Part shown: piece by piece, positions 40,101 through 64,000 of the stretch
How positions within the stretch are numbered: the stretch's first letter is position 1
How the letters are laid out: every line of letters begins with the position of its first letter
DNA from: Actinostola sp. cb2023
Taxonomy: Eukaryota > Cnidaria > Anthozoa > Actiniaria > Actinostolidae
Direction: 5' to 3'
Assembly (NCBI GenBank): GCA_033675265.1
Contig: JAUJYZ010000847.1
Coordinates: forward strand, 196,001 to 260,000
DNA: 64,000 bases
Program-made: the position numbers and the translations under genes
The notes under the pieces: model-generated
What the model was told of the DNA's origin: nothing
Databases searched by the model: none
Seen by the model: only the letters and a program-made list of their open reading frames with translations

Positions 40101-41611
40101 GAAAGGAAGGAAGGGAGAATGGGAGGGAGGAAGGGAAGATAGGAAAGAGAAAGAAGGATGAAACCAAGGATGCAAGAATGGGAGGGAGAAAGGAATCAAG
40201 GAAGCAAGAAAGAGATAATGGGAAGGAGGGGGAAACAAGAAAGAGATAATGGGAAGGAGGGGGAAACAAGAAAGAGATAATGGGAAGGAGGGTGGAAACA
40301 AGAAAGAGAGGAGAACTCACAGACAAGAGGCTGGAAGGTGAAAACGATTGATATACATTCCACCATTACCTTAGAAAGTACAAGATCTCCCAGCCATCGA
40401 ACACAGTCAACATAATTCCTGTGGATATCTCTTGTGGTAAAGTTGGGGTAGTGCATATGTGCAGTTTTGAATGGCCTAAAGGCAGACAAAACAACACAAC
40501 AATATTTACAACATTAAATAAGTGAAGCTCGGGAGAAACACTGAACTACAAAAAGTAACAATATAAAAAGAATGTTTTAACATCTTCAAGACGTCATTGT
40601 TAAGTTCAAGAGTACCGGTACTGACATACATATAGAGTCGTTTTTGTATGAGTGGGAAACCTACGGCATGGAGTTACGGTCACGGTACGGAATCAAAGGT
40701 ATTGTATTCAAACAATCAGTGTGTGAGAATGCTTTGGAATGCTTTGACATGGTTACTTCCCACTCATACAAATACGACTCTTAAGTTATACATACTGTAC
40801 ATACTTTTTAGCTGTGTTAGCATCATAGGAATATGAGTTTTTACATGCCTGTGCATAAACAAAGGATGAGAATTATGTTCAATGCTTCAAAATCAACAAC
40901 TACCAGTATATATGTAATATGACTTTATATGCCCTGTGCCCGGCCATGTTGAGCTTAAATGCCCCCAGCTGAAAAGAAGGATGATTAGTCCCCCAAATTA
41001 TCATTATTATTATATTAACTTTCGCTTATATACCACTCGCCACACCGATAAGTGGGAGTGGAAGGGATGCATGGACATACATGTATGGTACATGTATACT
41101 TTAGTAAAGTGAAATGAGTTACTGTCTTTACAGTGCAACGACTTTAACCGGGGCCACTTAGATAACGAGAATGCTCTCTCCTGATTGGCTGAAGTACACA
41201 AATTTTGAAATTGGCTTTGTTTTCGTCTGAATTGTGATTGGTTCTCGTTGTCTAAGTGGCCCCGGTTACAGTAGTCGCACTGTAACTAGATGCAGCACTA
41301 ATCAGAGCAATACTTGTAACAGACAGAACAAACCTCTTGTAGTTTTTCTGTCTCTAAGTTCCACATTTTTAGTGAGTGATCCATGCCACAGGAGATCATT
41401 TTAGTCCCAAGAATATCAAAGTCCTATAAAACAAGTGTTATTACTCTTAAACTTTGTTTCTTCTAAGTTAATTATTTTTAAGTTAATCCCAAGCTTTCTT
41501 GGTGTTTGTAACGGCTCCTCATATCTCCCTGACGCTGGGTCAATGACCTGAAAGCTTGGGATTCACTTAAAAATAATAAAAGTAGAAGAAACATGTAGTT
41601 GTTTCAATGTC

Positions 41612-41656
<45 letters not shown>

Positions 41657-44600
41657 AATAATAATTTTATTTAGCACCTGAATTTGAAATTATAATGATA
41701 AATGATAATGTCTGTGTGCACTTCTAAATATATTTTTTTTTACAAATTCAGACAGCTGTAGTTGTGTTATCAGGGCCGTAGCTACCAGTACGGTTGGTCC
41801 AGTTTTAACTGGACCAACCGAATCAAACAGTTTCAATTTATTTACATTTTTAATTATTCGGATATTTTTTTATGAAAAACAAAGTTTGAAAACAAGACCA
41901 CTCAAAAACTGACGGCTACAGCCCTGGTTATACTTACTATGCTGAGGACTTCATCTCTGTGGCCATCTACACCACCAAATATAGCAACCAAAGCATCTGT
42001 CTTTACATTCCATAGCCTTAGACTATGATCTATAAACAACAATCAGTGTAACCAATTTTGTAGAGTACCAGACAGATAATCAGCAGACCTGCCAACTCTC
42101 CCGGTTTAGCCGGGAGTCTCCAGAATTTGGACCTCAACTCCCGGTCTCCCGGTTTGAAGACAAAATCTCCCGGCTAAACACGTCACGACCACGATTTACG
42201 GTGAAATTGCATAACACAACGTAACGATCATTGATCATTTTCGATATTAGAATATGTAAACGCTCGTTTATCAGGCGAGTAACACAATCGTAACGATCAT
42301 TTTCGATATTAGTATATGTGAACGCTCGTTTATCAGGCGATACAAATCCTTACCATCTCCTTTTTTTTCTTCTTCTTCTTTTGTTCTTTCTTTTTGGTTC
42401 GGAAATTTTTAGGATGTCTGCCATTTTGCTTTTGGCATCTTTTTGTTTTTTTAAAGCATGCTAATTTAGCCTATGTTTACAGTCTCAAGATTTTAGGACT
42501 CGGGGGGTTGGCAGGTATATAATGTACATGTACATATAAAGTGTAGCTAATACATTATAGTCTTTATACTGTACCTTTACTGGCTGACAATAACATATGA
42601 GGATCATTAGGATGGAACTTGAGGTCATTGATGGCACCACCATGACCAACGTAATGCTAGTAACAAAAAAATATCACAAGATTGTCAAAATGGTGACTGA
42701 CAAAACAATCAGATAAATTTATATCTTTGTTGCCAGAAATTCATTGGGACACGTCTGTCTCTCTACTTTTCATAATTCTCGTCCCATTAAATATATTTTT
42801 TTGACAAGTGATATAAGCAAAACCTTGGCATAGCTGTTGTTTAATTATACAGTACACTCTGGGTTCCCAGTAAAGTATGTAAGTAAGACTTTATTTAAAG
42901 AGGGCAACATGTGACAGTATTTGTAGTGTTTGTACCCTCGGGATACCTGTACAACATATACTAGTCACATGATGAATATATTAGTGACCACGCTGTGTGA
43001 ATGTTGACTTGTGTGTTGAATGAGGGTTTATCACGTAATTTCAAAACTCATAGGACAAAAAATGATTATCATAGCTGGAAAGAGCTCGTTGAAATTAGTA
43101 AAAATGTGAAGTTTCGAAAAGATCGCTTCACAAATTGTGAAGATATGAATTTTCAAAAATCGAAATTTTATATGAAAACCTTTGGAGATTTACGCTTGGA
43201 GGCAACTCTTGCCTCCAACAGGTTTTCATACAAAATTTCGATATTTGAAAATTCATATCTTCGCAATTTGTGAAGCGATCTTTTCCAAACTTCACATTTT
43301 TACTAATTTCAACGAGCTCTTTCCAGTTATGATAATCATTTTTTTGTCCTATGAGTTTTGAAATTACATGATAAACCCTCATTATTTGTCCATATAATTC
43401 TTGGTATAATTCTGGTTTAATACCTTCGGCCTAGTTCAGACGTCGTGCTAATCATGAGCCGTTCTCATTTAAAACAATAGATAATGAGGCGGCTTCTTTT
43501 GAAGTAATTAAGAACGGCTCTTGGAAAGTACGGCGTTTGAACTAGGTGTATACTACAGTATTCAAACTGATAAACTTGTGGCCCCATCAAAGGGAGGCAA
43601 CTGTGGTCCGGTCCTGGATATAACATTTGCCTTTGTGTGTCTAAATGCTTAACACAAAACAAGTAATAATCTACCTTTATACACTTCATGCTGATGGGGC
43701 TGTTGAGAATAACAATAATAATAATAAATAAGTAAGTAAATACAAAAACACAATAGAAATTATAATCAAAGCAGAGCTTGTATTTTTGATACAAAATCGT
43801 CTTCATTTGCATCAATTTTTAGACTTTAACTTTGATTATCTCGGCCAAACTTACTGGTATTTTATTATGGTAGAACATGATTTTATATATGCATAGATCT
43901 GTATCTGCACTGTACCTGATAAACCTGATGATGGCCTTGTTGCCGGCTACAGCTATCAGTGGTTCTCCAGTGTTAGGACTACAGGTCCATGCACACGAAT
44001 AATAACTTTCTTCAGTCTTTGACACAGCCGTTAAAGAAGTTAACATAAAGTAGGTATAGATATATTTATAACTCGTGTGTGGATCCACGAGTTATACTGG
44101 TCTGATAACATTGGGACAATTTTGGGATTAATCATTCACTCGGCTGTAAACCTTCATTACATTGTCGCTGAAGTACATGTACATCACAGGCTCACAACTT
44201 TGAGGGAGTGGGTGATATTCTACAAGTTGTAACAGCATCTATAGGTAATATATTGAACTAAATTCCAAATAATTTATGGATTATTATTATTATTTTCATA
44301 ATATATTTTTCTGTCATTTGTAACTACATTGTACTAACAATAATAATGACATAAGGATACATCTGCATCAACGTAGGCTTGTATTAGTTTGATAGTTCCT
44401 TTGTCTTCACATTGGTAGATTGTCAACTGAAAATTACATCAGACATATTACATATATATGTACAATTTTCTGCTACTTATATATACATTTTTTAATCAGG
44501 CAATTTTGGTTCGATTTGGCGAAATATCAGGGCGAGTTAGGTCGAGCCATGGTTCGTATTTTGGCGAGACGTAGTCGAGCAAAAATACCCATGGCAAGAC

Positions 44601-46620
44601 CTAACGAGTGAGTGAGCAAGCCATGTGACCGTGCTCCTAGGCCACATTTGGGTGCATGTGCAAGGTCGGGCTAATCAAATCTGCTAACCTAAAAAAAACA
44701 TCTGCTAACCTACATGTACAATGTAGCATTCCTCCTAGTTAATCCTGCTTACTAGAAATGTGTTTATATTGGGCAATCGTAATTAGCGTAATTAGCGTCG
44801 AGGGAAATATTGCGATTCGAGGGAAACAAAATTATTAACTGGTTTCCCAAGGGAACAGTCATTAAGTGTTTTGTTATATCCCCATAGTCAAACACTGAAA
44901 AAATTATTGTTAACAACGGCGCCACAAGTATTTTCCATCGACTTTGATCTGATCACGTGCGTTTATTCCCCTCTCACACTTCAATTACGTGAACTTATTG
45001 CCAGCGTGGGAGTTATTAAGATTTGATGCCCGCCACGTGACATGCTCTCAACCAATGAGAAAACGATCGAGTTTGACTATGGGGATATATATAACAAAGC
45101 CTAGTATTGTATCCACGTCTCCAATAAACATAACTTGTTGCGTCTCTCCTATACCACCTTGTTTTTGTATGTAGATTATACAATATAAACATTTTCTCAG
45201 CGGCGGAGCGCAGCGACAGAGATGAGAAGCAGAGTTAACTAGGAGGAATGTATTGTACAGCAGTGTACATACCCTGTTGCTTCCAGCTGTGGCAAAAAGG
45301 TGAGTATCTGTTTCTTCATCTTTGACAAAATAATTGAACTGCACAGAGAACAGTGGCTGCTTGTGGTCTTCCTGCATTACAGAAATGTTGAAGATCAATC
45401 AGATTAACCTTCTCTGATAATAGTAACACTGAGAGCAATAGAGTCATAGTCATTATCATATTCATTAATAATTCATGAGGAAAACACAATAGAAATCATA
45501 GCCGTGGAAGAGCTTGTATTTCTGATACAAACTCGTCTTCATTTGCATATCTAAAACCACAGGTAGCCCAAGCTCTTGTTGAGAGAGAATAAATACAATT
45601 TATTTCGAAAATTTTACGATTTAAATTTCACAAATTCTCTCTCAACAAGAGCTTGGGCTACCTGTGCTAAAACCTTGGTTTTCTCGGCCAAACTAACTGG
45701 TATCTTGAAAATTATTGTAGAACAAGATTTGATACATCTGTGGATATGATAAGTCCGATACAATATTTGCATCCTTGTTGTATGAGATCTACAATCATGA
45801 GCTGAATCTCATACAACACGGCCGCTCATATTGTATCTATTACGTATGAGTGGGAAGTAGTTACTGTATGGTTTGTGCGGTGAATGTGCCGTGTCCAAGC
45901 ATTCTGATTGGTTGAGCAATGATTTTGCATGCTGTGATTGGTTGAATAGATGTCTTCGATGTACTGTGCCCGTAACTCTGTGCCGTATGTTTCCACTCAT
46001 TCGAAAATGACTCTAATGTTGCTGATTGTGGTGGTGATGATAAAACAATGTACATAGTACATGTGTTATAATCATGCACTGTTGTTCATTGCAGATGATG
46101 CTGGATGTGGTATTGATGGTGATGATAACAAAGCATCAAAGCATTCCTCATTAGCTTCTCTTGCTTATCGTGGCCGCTGCATCTATGTACTTTAAATTTC
46201 CAGGGAGTGATTGTCAACTAGCAATATGTAAGTTAAGCTTAAGCTTTAATACATATAAACTTAAACTTATAAACTTAAGTATCATACAGAATACGAGCTA
46301 AACATACAACCGACATCTAAACAATCGTTTTTTAGGTAGTAGTAGTCTACCTTTAGAAAATTCGAGCATCTAAAAGCAACTGTTTTCTTTCTCTTTCTTC
46401 GTTTACCGCGAGCAACGCTTCTTTTGAGTGTTGACGAGGTTGTTGTTGAACTAGTGGAGTTAGAACTACTGACGATCGAGTCATTATCGCTATCTCCTTC
46501 ATCTCCCTTGAGATCCTTTGACTCTCTGTCGTCCTCTATGTCAGTAATAACAGTATCTAAGTTATTCTGTCCATCTGTTTTCTCCATACAAATCCTTTTG
46601 CTCTCCTTTTCTGCATCCAT
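37189..46620 (-). CDS. EED: EED, WD40 subunit of Polycomb repressive complex 2
   Basis: Sixteen minus-strand exons join in frame with GT-AG introns to 445 codons (human 441): 46351-46620, 45273-45371, 44361-44426, 43916-44016, 43675-43699, 42575-42656, 41938-42029, 41334-41423, 40805-40848, 40370-40475, 39872-39934, 39529-39566, 38964-39024, 38422-38495, 38246-38314 and 37189-37246. After an acidic, Ser- and Lys-rich N-terminus come the WD40 blades: [97 protein letters not shown] and [18 protein letters not shown]. The aromatic-cage positions that bind H3K27me3 appear kept (Phe in PLFSVQF, Tyr in YYSCAW, Trp-Tyr in DIWYMRF). EED stimulates EZH2 in H3K27 methylation (family knowledge). Exon 5 is only 25 nt. 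No defect is seen; the introns are packed with MITEs. Confidence 0.95.
37358..37670. mobile_element. 313-bp Mutator-like MITE with 10-bp target duplication, EED last intron
   Basis: Arms of ~115 bp: CATTCTCGTACCCAGACCC… through GATATGCGCATGCTCAATAT, and the complement ending GGGTCTGGGTACGAGAATG. CCTCTTTCGC flanks both ends exactly (37348-37357 and 37671-37680). A 10-bp duplication with long TIRs fits Mutator-like elements. Confidence 0.85.
37770..38097 (+). repeat. 17-bp minisatellite (CCATCTAAGCCAGACAC), EED last intron
   Basis: About 19 tandem units with point variants (ACATCC, AACCAGA, GCTAGA). A longer block of variants repeats within the array (37930-38000 and 38025-38090), hinting at duplication of several units at once. 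Confidence 0.9.
38650..38790. repeat. Foldback repeat in an EED intron
   Basis: TTTATCGAGTTATAGAAGCACT at the left is answered by AGTACTTCTATAACTCGATAAAG at the right. Confidence 0.7.
39088..39324. mobile_element. hAT-like MITE (CAGGGGTGGATCC ends), EED intron
   Basis: Ends CAGGGGTGGATCC and GATCCGCCCCTG; the interior has CCCCCC and GGGGGGCATGCCCCC tracts. The terminus resembles hAT elements. No exact target duplication is visible. Confidence 0.55.
40082..40315. repeat. Purine-rich minisatellite, EED intron
   Basis: GGAAGG-rich plus strand. Three clear copies of a 31-bp unit (AACAAGAAAGAGATAATGGG then AAGGAGGGGG). Confidence 0.85.
40635..40780 (+). mobile_element. MITE family A copy 23 bp from an EED splice donor
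   Basis: Ends GAGTCGTTTTTGTATGAGTG and CATACAAATACGACTC, with a TA at the left. On the minus strand it starts just after the donor of the 44-nt exon 40805-40848. Shortened interior. Confidence 0.8.
41131..41282. mobile_element. 152-bp mariner-like MITE, EED intron
   Basis: CAGTGCAACGACTTTAACCG… and …ACAGTAGTCGCACTG are inverted ends flanked by TA. Arms share GGGGCCACTTAGA and AACGAGAA. Confidence 0.85.
41457..41591. repeat. Foldback repeat, EED intron
   Basis: TTTCTTCTAAGTTAATTATTT… AATCCCAAGCTTTC answered by GAAAGCTTGGGATT … AGTAGAAGAAA. Confidence 0.7.
41611..41656. repeat. (CAA)n microsatellite
   Basis: About 15 units, passing into AAT units. Confidence 0.9.
41771..41926. mobile_element. 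156-bp hAT-like MITE with 5-bp duplication beside an EED splice donor
   Basis: Ends CAGGGCCGTAGCTACCAG and CTGACGGCTACAGCCCTG. GTTAT flanks both sides (41766-41770, 41927-41931). An internal hairpin GGTTGGTCCAGTT/AACTGGACCAACC lies near the left end. On the minus strand the element begins 11 nt after the GT of exon 41938-42029, and the duplicated target lies at intron positions 7-11. Confidence 0.75.
42087..42516. mobile_element. hAT-like element with short inverted ends, EED intron
   Basis: ACCTGCCAACTCTCCCGG at the left and GGGGGGTTGGCAGGT at the right. It contains a ~70-bp direct duplication (AACGATCATT…CGCTCGTTTATCAGGCGA, twice). Confidence 0.6.
43019..43383. mobile_element. 365-bp near-perfect palindromic MITE, EED intron
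   Basis: Arms of ~165 bp: AATGAGGGTTTATCACGTAA… through CAAATTGTGAAGATATGAAT and AAAACCT, mirrored on the right. The short centre holds GAGGCAACTCTTGCCTCC, itself palindromic. Confidence 0.85.
43429..43548. repeat. Foldback repeat, EED intron
   Basis: GCCTAGTTCAGACGTCGTGCT… GAGCCGTTCT answered by AGAACGGCTC …GTACGGCGTTTGAACTAGGT. Confidence 0.65.
44717..45257. mobile_element. 541-bp inverted-repeat element with another nested inside, EED intron
   Basis: TACAATGTAGCATTCCTCC…CTGCTT at the left and …AAGCAG…GGAGGAATGTATTGTA at the right. Both arms continue to AATGTTTATATTG-like sequence. Confidence 0.7.
44871..45097. mobile_element. Nested element with TTGTTATATCCCCATAG ends
   Basis: TTGTTATATCCCCATAGTC at the left and GACTATGGGGATATATATAA at the right, inside the 541-bp element. 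Confidence 0.65.
45457..45840. repeat. Dispersed repeat sharing blocks with 2235-2275, 3085-3285 and 43740-43900
   Basis: The blocks AATTCATGAGGAAAACACAA, AGAGCTTGTATTTCTGATAC, TTTTCTCGGCCAAACTAACTG and ACAACACGGCCGCTCAT recur at the other sites. Their comparison gives empty sites for two MITEs. Confidence 0.7.
45558..45666. mobile_element. 109-bp MITE with perfect 33-bp arms and 7-bp duplication
   Basis: CACAGGTAGCCCAAGCTCTT… GAGAGAGAAT (33 bp, 45558-45590) is exactly mirrored at 45634-45666. CTAAAAC is on both sides (45551-45557, 45667-45673). The terminus resembles family B (CACAGG.AGCCCAA). Confidence 0.9.
45841..46013 (-). mobile_element. MITE family A copy, EED intron 1
   Basis: Right end TTCGAAAATGACTC followed by TA. 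The left end is trimmed (begins TACGTATGAGTGGGAAG). Contains TGATTGGTTGAGCAATG. Confidence 0.8.
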
Positions 46621-59822
<13,202 letters not shown>

Positions 59823-60180
59823 GTAAGTAGAAATACATGTACCATATACAGTCAACGAGCTCACTTATGTAGGCATTTCATACTGTATATATAACAAACA
59901 AGAGCTGGATTCCTGGCCAACTAAACATACAGAGACTTAACTGTAAATAATTCTAGAAATTGTGTACTCCCATTATTATGGATTACCAAAAACAGGCCCG
60001 AGATTGTCCACCTAAACAAAAGTTGATAGTTCAGACTGGTATAAATTTAGTGGTTTTTTTTTCCACTTGTACATGACCAGTTATGATGAAAAGATAAGTT
60101 TGCAATAGTGTTCCTTCAATCATAACCATCAAATATGCCAAATTATGCAGACTTTTCTGTGATATATTGAGTCTAATTCC

Positions 60181-60207
60181 CGGGGGGGGGGGGGGGGGGG
60201 GGGGGGG
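60181..60207 (+). repeat. Poly-G run, ceramidase intron 9
   Basis: About 27 G's following TTCCC. Confidence 0.9.
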
Positions 60208-60296
60208 TACTCCCAATAATTACATGATATATATGTGCGGCGGTACAGGGTCCAGGTTTTGGGCCGTTTTATTCTCTAATCCAGGTAAAATGAACG

Positions 60297-60730
60297 CATA
60301 AATATCATTAATCCAGGTTATAGCCTAAAAAAAACACCTATTAATTTATAATAATTTGCATAATGTGGTATCGGCATTTCAGTAAAACTCTGCAGGTGTT
60401 AGAGTGTTAGTCTGGCAAAATATCCTGATGAATGCATCATATCAGATCGTCAATAAAAATTCGTAAATCCAGGTTTTTTTATTTGGGAAATTCGTAAATC
60501 CAGGTTTTCGAATGACACAAATTCCAAAAACAGGGTCCAGGTCAATAAAAAAACCTGGATTTACGAATTTTTATTGACGATCTGATATGATGCATTCATC
60601 AGGATATTTTGCCAGACTAACACTCTAACACCTGCAGAGTTTTACTGAAACGCCGATACCACATTATGCAAATTATTATAAATTAATAGGTGTTTTTTTT
60701 AGGCTATAACCTGGATTAATGATATTTATG
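60297..60730. repeat. 434-bp inverted repeat with ~187-bp arms, nearly perfect
   Basis: 60297-60483 (CATAAATATCATTAATCCAG… to CAGGTTTTTTTATT) is mirrored at 60543-60730 with one mismatch that I can see (CATTTC/CGTTTC). The ~60-base centre again contains TTCGTAAATCCAGGTTTTC. Confidence 0.9.
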
Positions 60731-60820
60731 TGTAAGTGACTTGTGATCTAAGCCCAAATTCTCCTTTGAAATCCAAAGAATCTCGAGGAGAATTTAGATT
60801 TTGATCAGAGGTCACTTACA
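60731..60820. repeat. 90-bp foldback directly after the long palindrome
   Basis: TGTAAGTGACTTGTGATCTA… AAATTCTCCT answered by AGGAGAATTT…GATCAGAGGTCACTTACA. One half of a related repeat is at 51775-51835. Confidence 0.75.
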
Positions 60821-60959
60821 TTGTTCTTGAAGGGACCGCTCCAATTGCAAACTACAAGTCATAACTTTCATCTTGGATGGTTGTAAACATGGTGGTAATA
60901 TGTGTACGTTCTCCAACCTCAGTGGAGGCTTACTTAGTACATGCATGTGGCTGTGTTTT

Positions 60960-63900
60960 GGTCTTGTGTACATGGTGGTGATGGATTGGCACAGGTTGTT
61001 TTGAGTACATTGTTATTACATGATGGTGATGGTTTTGCAGGGAATGTTTTGTGTACATGGTGATGATGGTTTTGCAGGGAATGTTTTGTGTACATGGTGA
61101 TGATGGTTTTGCAGGGAATGTTTTGTGTACATGGTGGTGATGTTTTTGCAGGGAATGTTTTGTGTACATGGTGATGATGGTTTGGCAGGGAATGTTTTGT
61201 GTACATGGTGGTGATGGTTTGACAGGGAATGTTTTGTGTACATGGTGGTGATGGTTTGGCAGGGAATGTTTTGTGTACATGGTGGTGATGGATTTGCAGG
61301 GAATGTTTTTGTACATGGTGTGGTGATGTTTTTTGGCAGGGAATGGTTTTTGTGTACATGGTGGTGATGGTTTGGCAGGGAATGTTTTTTGAGTACATGG
61401 TGGTGATGTTTTGGCAGGGAATGTTTTGTGTACATGGTGGTGATGGTTTGGCAGGGAATGTTTTGTGTACATGGTGGTGATGGTTTGGCAGGGAATGTTT
61501 TGTGTACATGGTGGTGATGGTTTGGCAGGGAATGTTTTGTGTACATGGTGGTGATGGTTTGTCAGGGAATGTTTTTATGTACATGGTGGTGATGGTTTTG
61601 CAGGGAATGTTTTGTGTACATGGTGGTGATGGATTGGCAGCAGGGAATGTTTTGTGTACATGGTGGTGATGGTTTGGCAGGGAATGTTTTGTGTACATGG
61701 TGGTGATGGTGATGTTTGGTGATGGGGAATGTTTTGTGTACATGGTGGTGATGGTTTGGCAGGGAATGTTTTGTGTACATGGTGGTGGTGATGGTTTTGG
61801 CAGGGAATGTTTTTGTGTACATGGCGGTGATGTTTGGTAGGGAATGTTTTGTGTACATGGTGGTGATAGTTTGACAGGGAATGTTTTGTGTACATGGTGG
61901 TGATGGTTTTGCAGGGAATGTTTTGTGTACATGGTGGTGATGGTTTGGTAGGGAATGTTTTGTGTACATGGTGGTGATGGTTTGGCAGGGAATGTTTTGT
62001 GTACATTATGGTGATGGTTTGACAGGGAATGTTTTGTGTACATGGTGGTGATGGTTTGACAGGGAATGTTTTGTGTACATGGTGGTGATGGTTTGACAGG
62101 GAATGTTTTGTGTACATGGTGGTGTGGTGATGGTACATGGTTTGACAGGGAATGTTTTGTGTACATGGTGGTGATGGTTTGACAGGGAATGTTTTGTGTA
62201 CATGGTGGTGATGGTTTGGCAGGGAATGTTTTGTGTACATGGTGGTGATGGTTTGGCAGGGAATATTTTGTGTACATGGTGGTGATGGTTTGGCAGGGAA
62301 TGTTTTGTGTACATGGTGATGATGGTTTTGCAGGGAATGTTTTGTGTACATGGTGGTGATGGTTTGGCAGGGAATGTTTTGTGTACATTATGGTGATGGT
62401 TTGGCAGGGAATGTTTTGTGTACATTATGGTGATGGTTTGACAGGAAATGTTTTGTGTACATGGTGGTGATGGTTTTGCAGGGAATGTTTTGGGTACATG
62501 GTGGTGATGGTTTGGTGGTGATGGTTTGGCAGGGAATGTTTTGTGTACATTATGGTGATGGTTTGACAGGAAATGTTTTGTGTACATGGTGGTGATGGTG
62601 TTTTGCAGGGAATGTTTTGGGTACATGGTGGTGATGGTTTGGCAGGGAATGTTTTGTGTACATTATGGTGATGGTTTGACAGGAAATGTTTTGTGTACAT
62701 GGTGGTGATGGTTTGGCAGGGAATGTTTTGTGTACATGGTGGTGATGGTGGTTTGGCAGGGAATGTTTTGTGTACATGGTGGTGATGGTTTGGCAGGGAA
62801 TGTTTTGTGTACATGGTGGTGATGGTTGACAGGGAATGTTTTGTGTACATGGTGGTGATGGTTTGGCAGGGAATGATTTTGTGTACATGGTGGTGATGGT
62901 TTGGCAGGGAATGTTTTGTGTACATGGTGGTGATGGTTTGGCAGGGAATGTTTTGTGTACATGGTGGTGATGGTTTGGCAGGGAATGTTTTGTGTACATG
63001 GTGGTGATGGTTTGGCAGGGAATGTTTTGTGTACATGGTGGTGATGGTTTGGCAGGGAATGTTTTGTGTACATGGTGGTGATGGTTTGGCAGGGAATGTT
63101 TTGTGTACATGGTGGTGATGGTTTGGCAGGGAATGTTTTGTGTACATGGTGGTGATGGTTTGGCAGGGAATGTTTTGTGTACATGGTGGTGATGTTTTGT
63201 GTACATGGTTTGGCAGGGAATGTTTTGTGTACATGGTGGTGATGGTTTGGCAGGGAATGTTTTGTGTACATGGTGGTGATGGTTTGGCAGGGAATGTTTT
63301 GTGTACATGGTGGTGATGGTTTGGTAGGGAATGTTTTGTGTACATGGTGGTGATGGTTTGGCAGGGAATGTTTTGTGTACATTATGGTGATGGTTTGACA
63401 GGGAATGTTTTGTGTACATGGTGGTGATGGTTTGACAGGGAATGTTTTGTGTACATGGTGGTGATGGTTTGACAGGGAATGTTTTTTGTACACATGGTGG
63501 TGATGGTTTGACAGGGAATGTTTTGTGTACATGGTGGTGATGGTTTGACAGGGAATGTTTTGTGTACATGGTGGTGATGGTTTGGCAGGGAATGTTTTGT
63601 GTACATGGTGGTGATGGTTTGGCAGGGAATATTTTGTGTACATGGTGGTGATGGTTTGGCAGGGAATGTTTTGTGTACATGGTGATGATGGTTTTGCAGG
63701 GAATGTTTTGTGTACATGGTGGTGATGGTTTGGCAGGGAATGTTTTGTGTACATTATGGTGATGGTTTGGCAGGGAATGTTTTGTGTACATTATGGTGAT
63801 GGTTTGACAGGAAATGTTTTGTGTACATGGTGGTGATGGTTTTGCAGGGAATGTTTTGGGTACATGGTGGTGATGGTTTGGCAGGGAATGTTTTGTGTAC

Positions 63901-64000
63901 ATTATGGTGATGGTTTGACAGGAAATGTTTTGTGTACATGGTGGTGATGGTTTGGCAGGGAATGTTTTGGGTACATGGTGGTGATGGTTTGGCAGGGAAT
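60960..64000. repeat. 37-bp minisatellite, >3 kb, runs off the window
   Basis: The unit is GTGTACATGGTGGTGATGG followed by TTTGGCAGGGAATGTTTT (37 bp), about 80 copies with variants (GACAGG, TTTTGCAGG, ATTATGG). Because 37 is not a multiple of 3 and no minus-frame stop occurs in the unit, all minus-strand frames stay open for long stretches. These ORFs are not genes. It lies in the intron after ceramidase exon 9. Confidence 0.97.

Noticed and set aside
43001..43382. Two ~90-codon ORFs on opposite strands with nearly the same protein
   Set aside because: They are the two arms of a palindromic MITE read in mirror image.
60934..63939. Long minus-strand ORFs rich in His, Pro and Thr (up to 484 codons)
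   Set aside because: Artefacts of the 37-bp minisatellite; the same peptide appears in all three frames.

Overview
The window is animal nuclear DNA. It has intron-rich genes with GT-AG introns and matching phases, motile-cilium and Polycomb genes, tRNA-derived SINEs, many short inverted-repeat DNA transposons (MITEs) and very long microsatellites. The repeat content and the frequent TACATGTA-type motifs would fit a cnidarian or a sponge, but nothing here fixes the phylum.

Six conserved genes could be reconstructed exon by exon, plus one gene fragment and one unrecognised ORF. (1) 1-94 is the 3' end of an ABCC/MRP4-type transporter gene; its last codons and 3' flank recur at the end of (2), a second ABCC4-like gene at 4177-10448 (+), so these are tandem paralogues. 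Gene 2 has a T-tract frameshift just before its C-terminus. (3) RSPH3, radial spoke protein 3, lies at 12042-16478 (-), complete in seven exons (405 aa). (4) Ashwin, a tRNA-ligase-complex subunit, lies at 16996-19830 (+) in three exons (225 aa), divergent from RSPH3. (5) An intronless 205-codon ORF of unknown function lies at 25215-25832 (+). (6) A CLIC/GST-fold gene lies at 31522-32786 (+); its first exon was not found and the CPFS-type cysteine is replaced by alanine. (7) EED, the WD40 subunit of PRC2, lies at 37189-46620 (-), complete in sixteen exons (445 aa). (8) Acid ceramidase (ASAH1-like) starts at 47166 (+), divergent from EED. Nine exons are visible to 59822 and the gene runs off the window.

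These are unrelated housekeeping, cilium, chromatin and lipid genes. They do not form a pathway, and no operon-like or defence-like cassette was seen.

The rest is a dense landscape of transposable elements. At least ten MITE families are present. Some have TA target duplications (Tc1/mariner-like), some TTA (Harbinger-like), one TTAA, several 5 or 7 bp, and two 9-10 bp. Some copies sit inside others, and related repeats elsewhere in the window show the empty sites. Intron 6 of the ceramidase gene is the most intricate place. A hAT-like element carrying a TTF/BED-type zinc-finger fragment sits 9 bp after the splice donor and contains a long palindromic TTAA element. A nearly perfect 1,022-bp tandem duplication then copied part of both. 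The last 3 kb is a 37-bp minisatellite that continues beyond the window.
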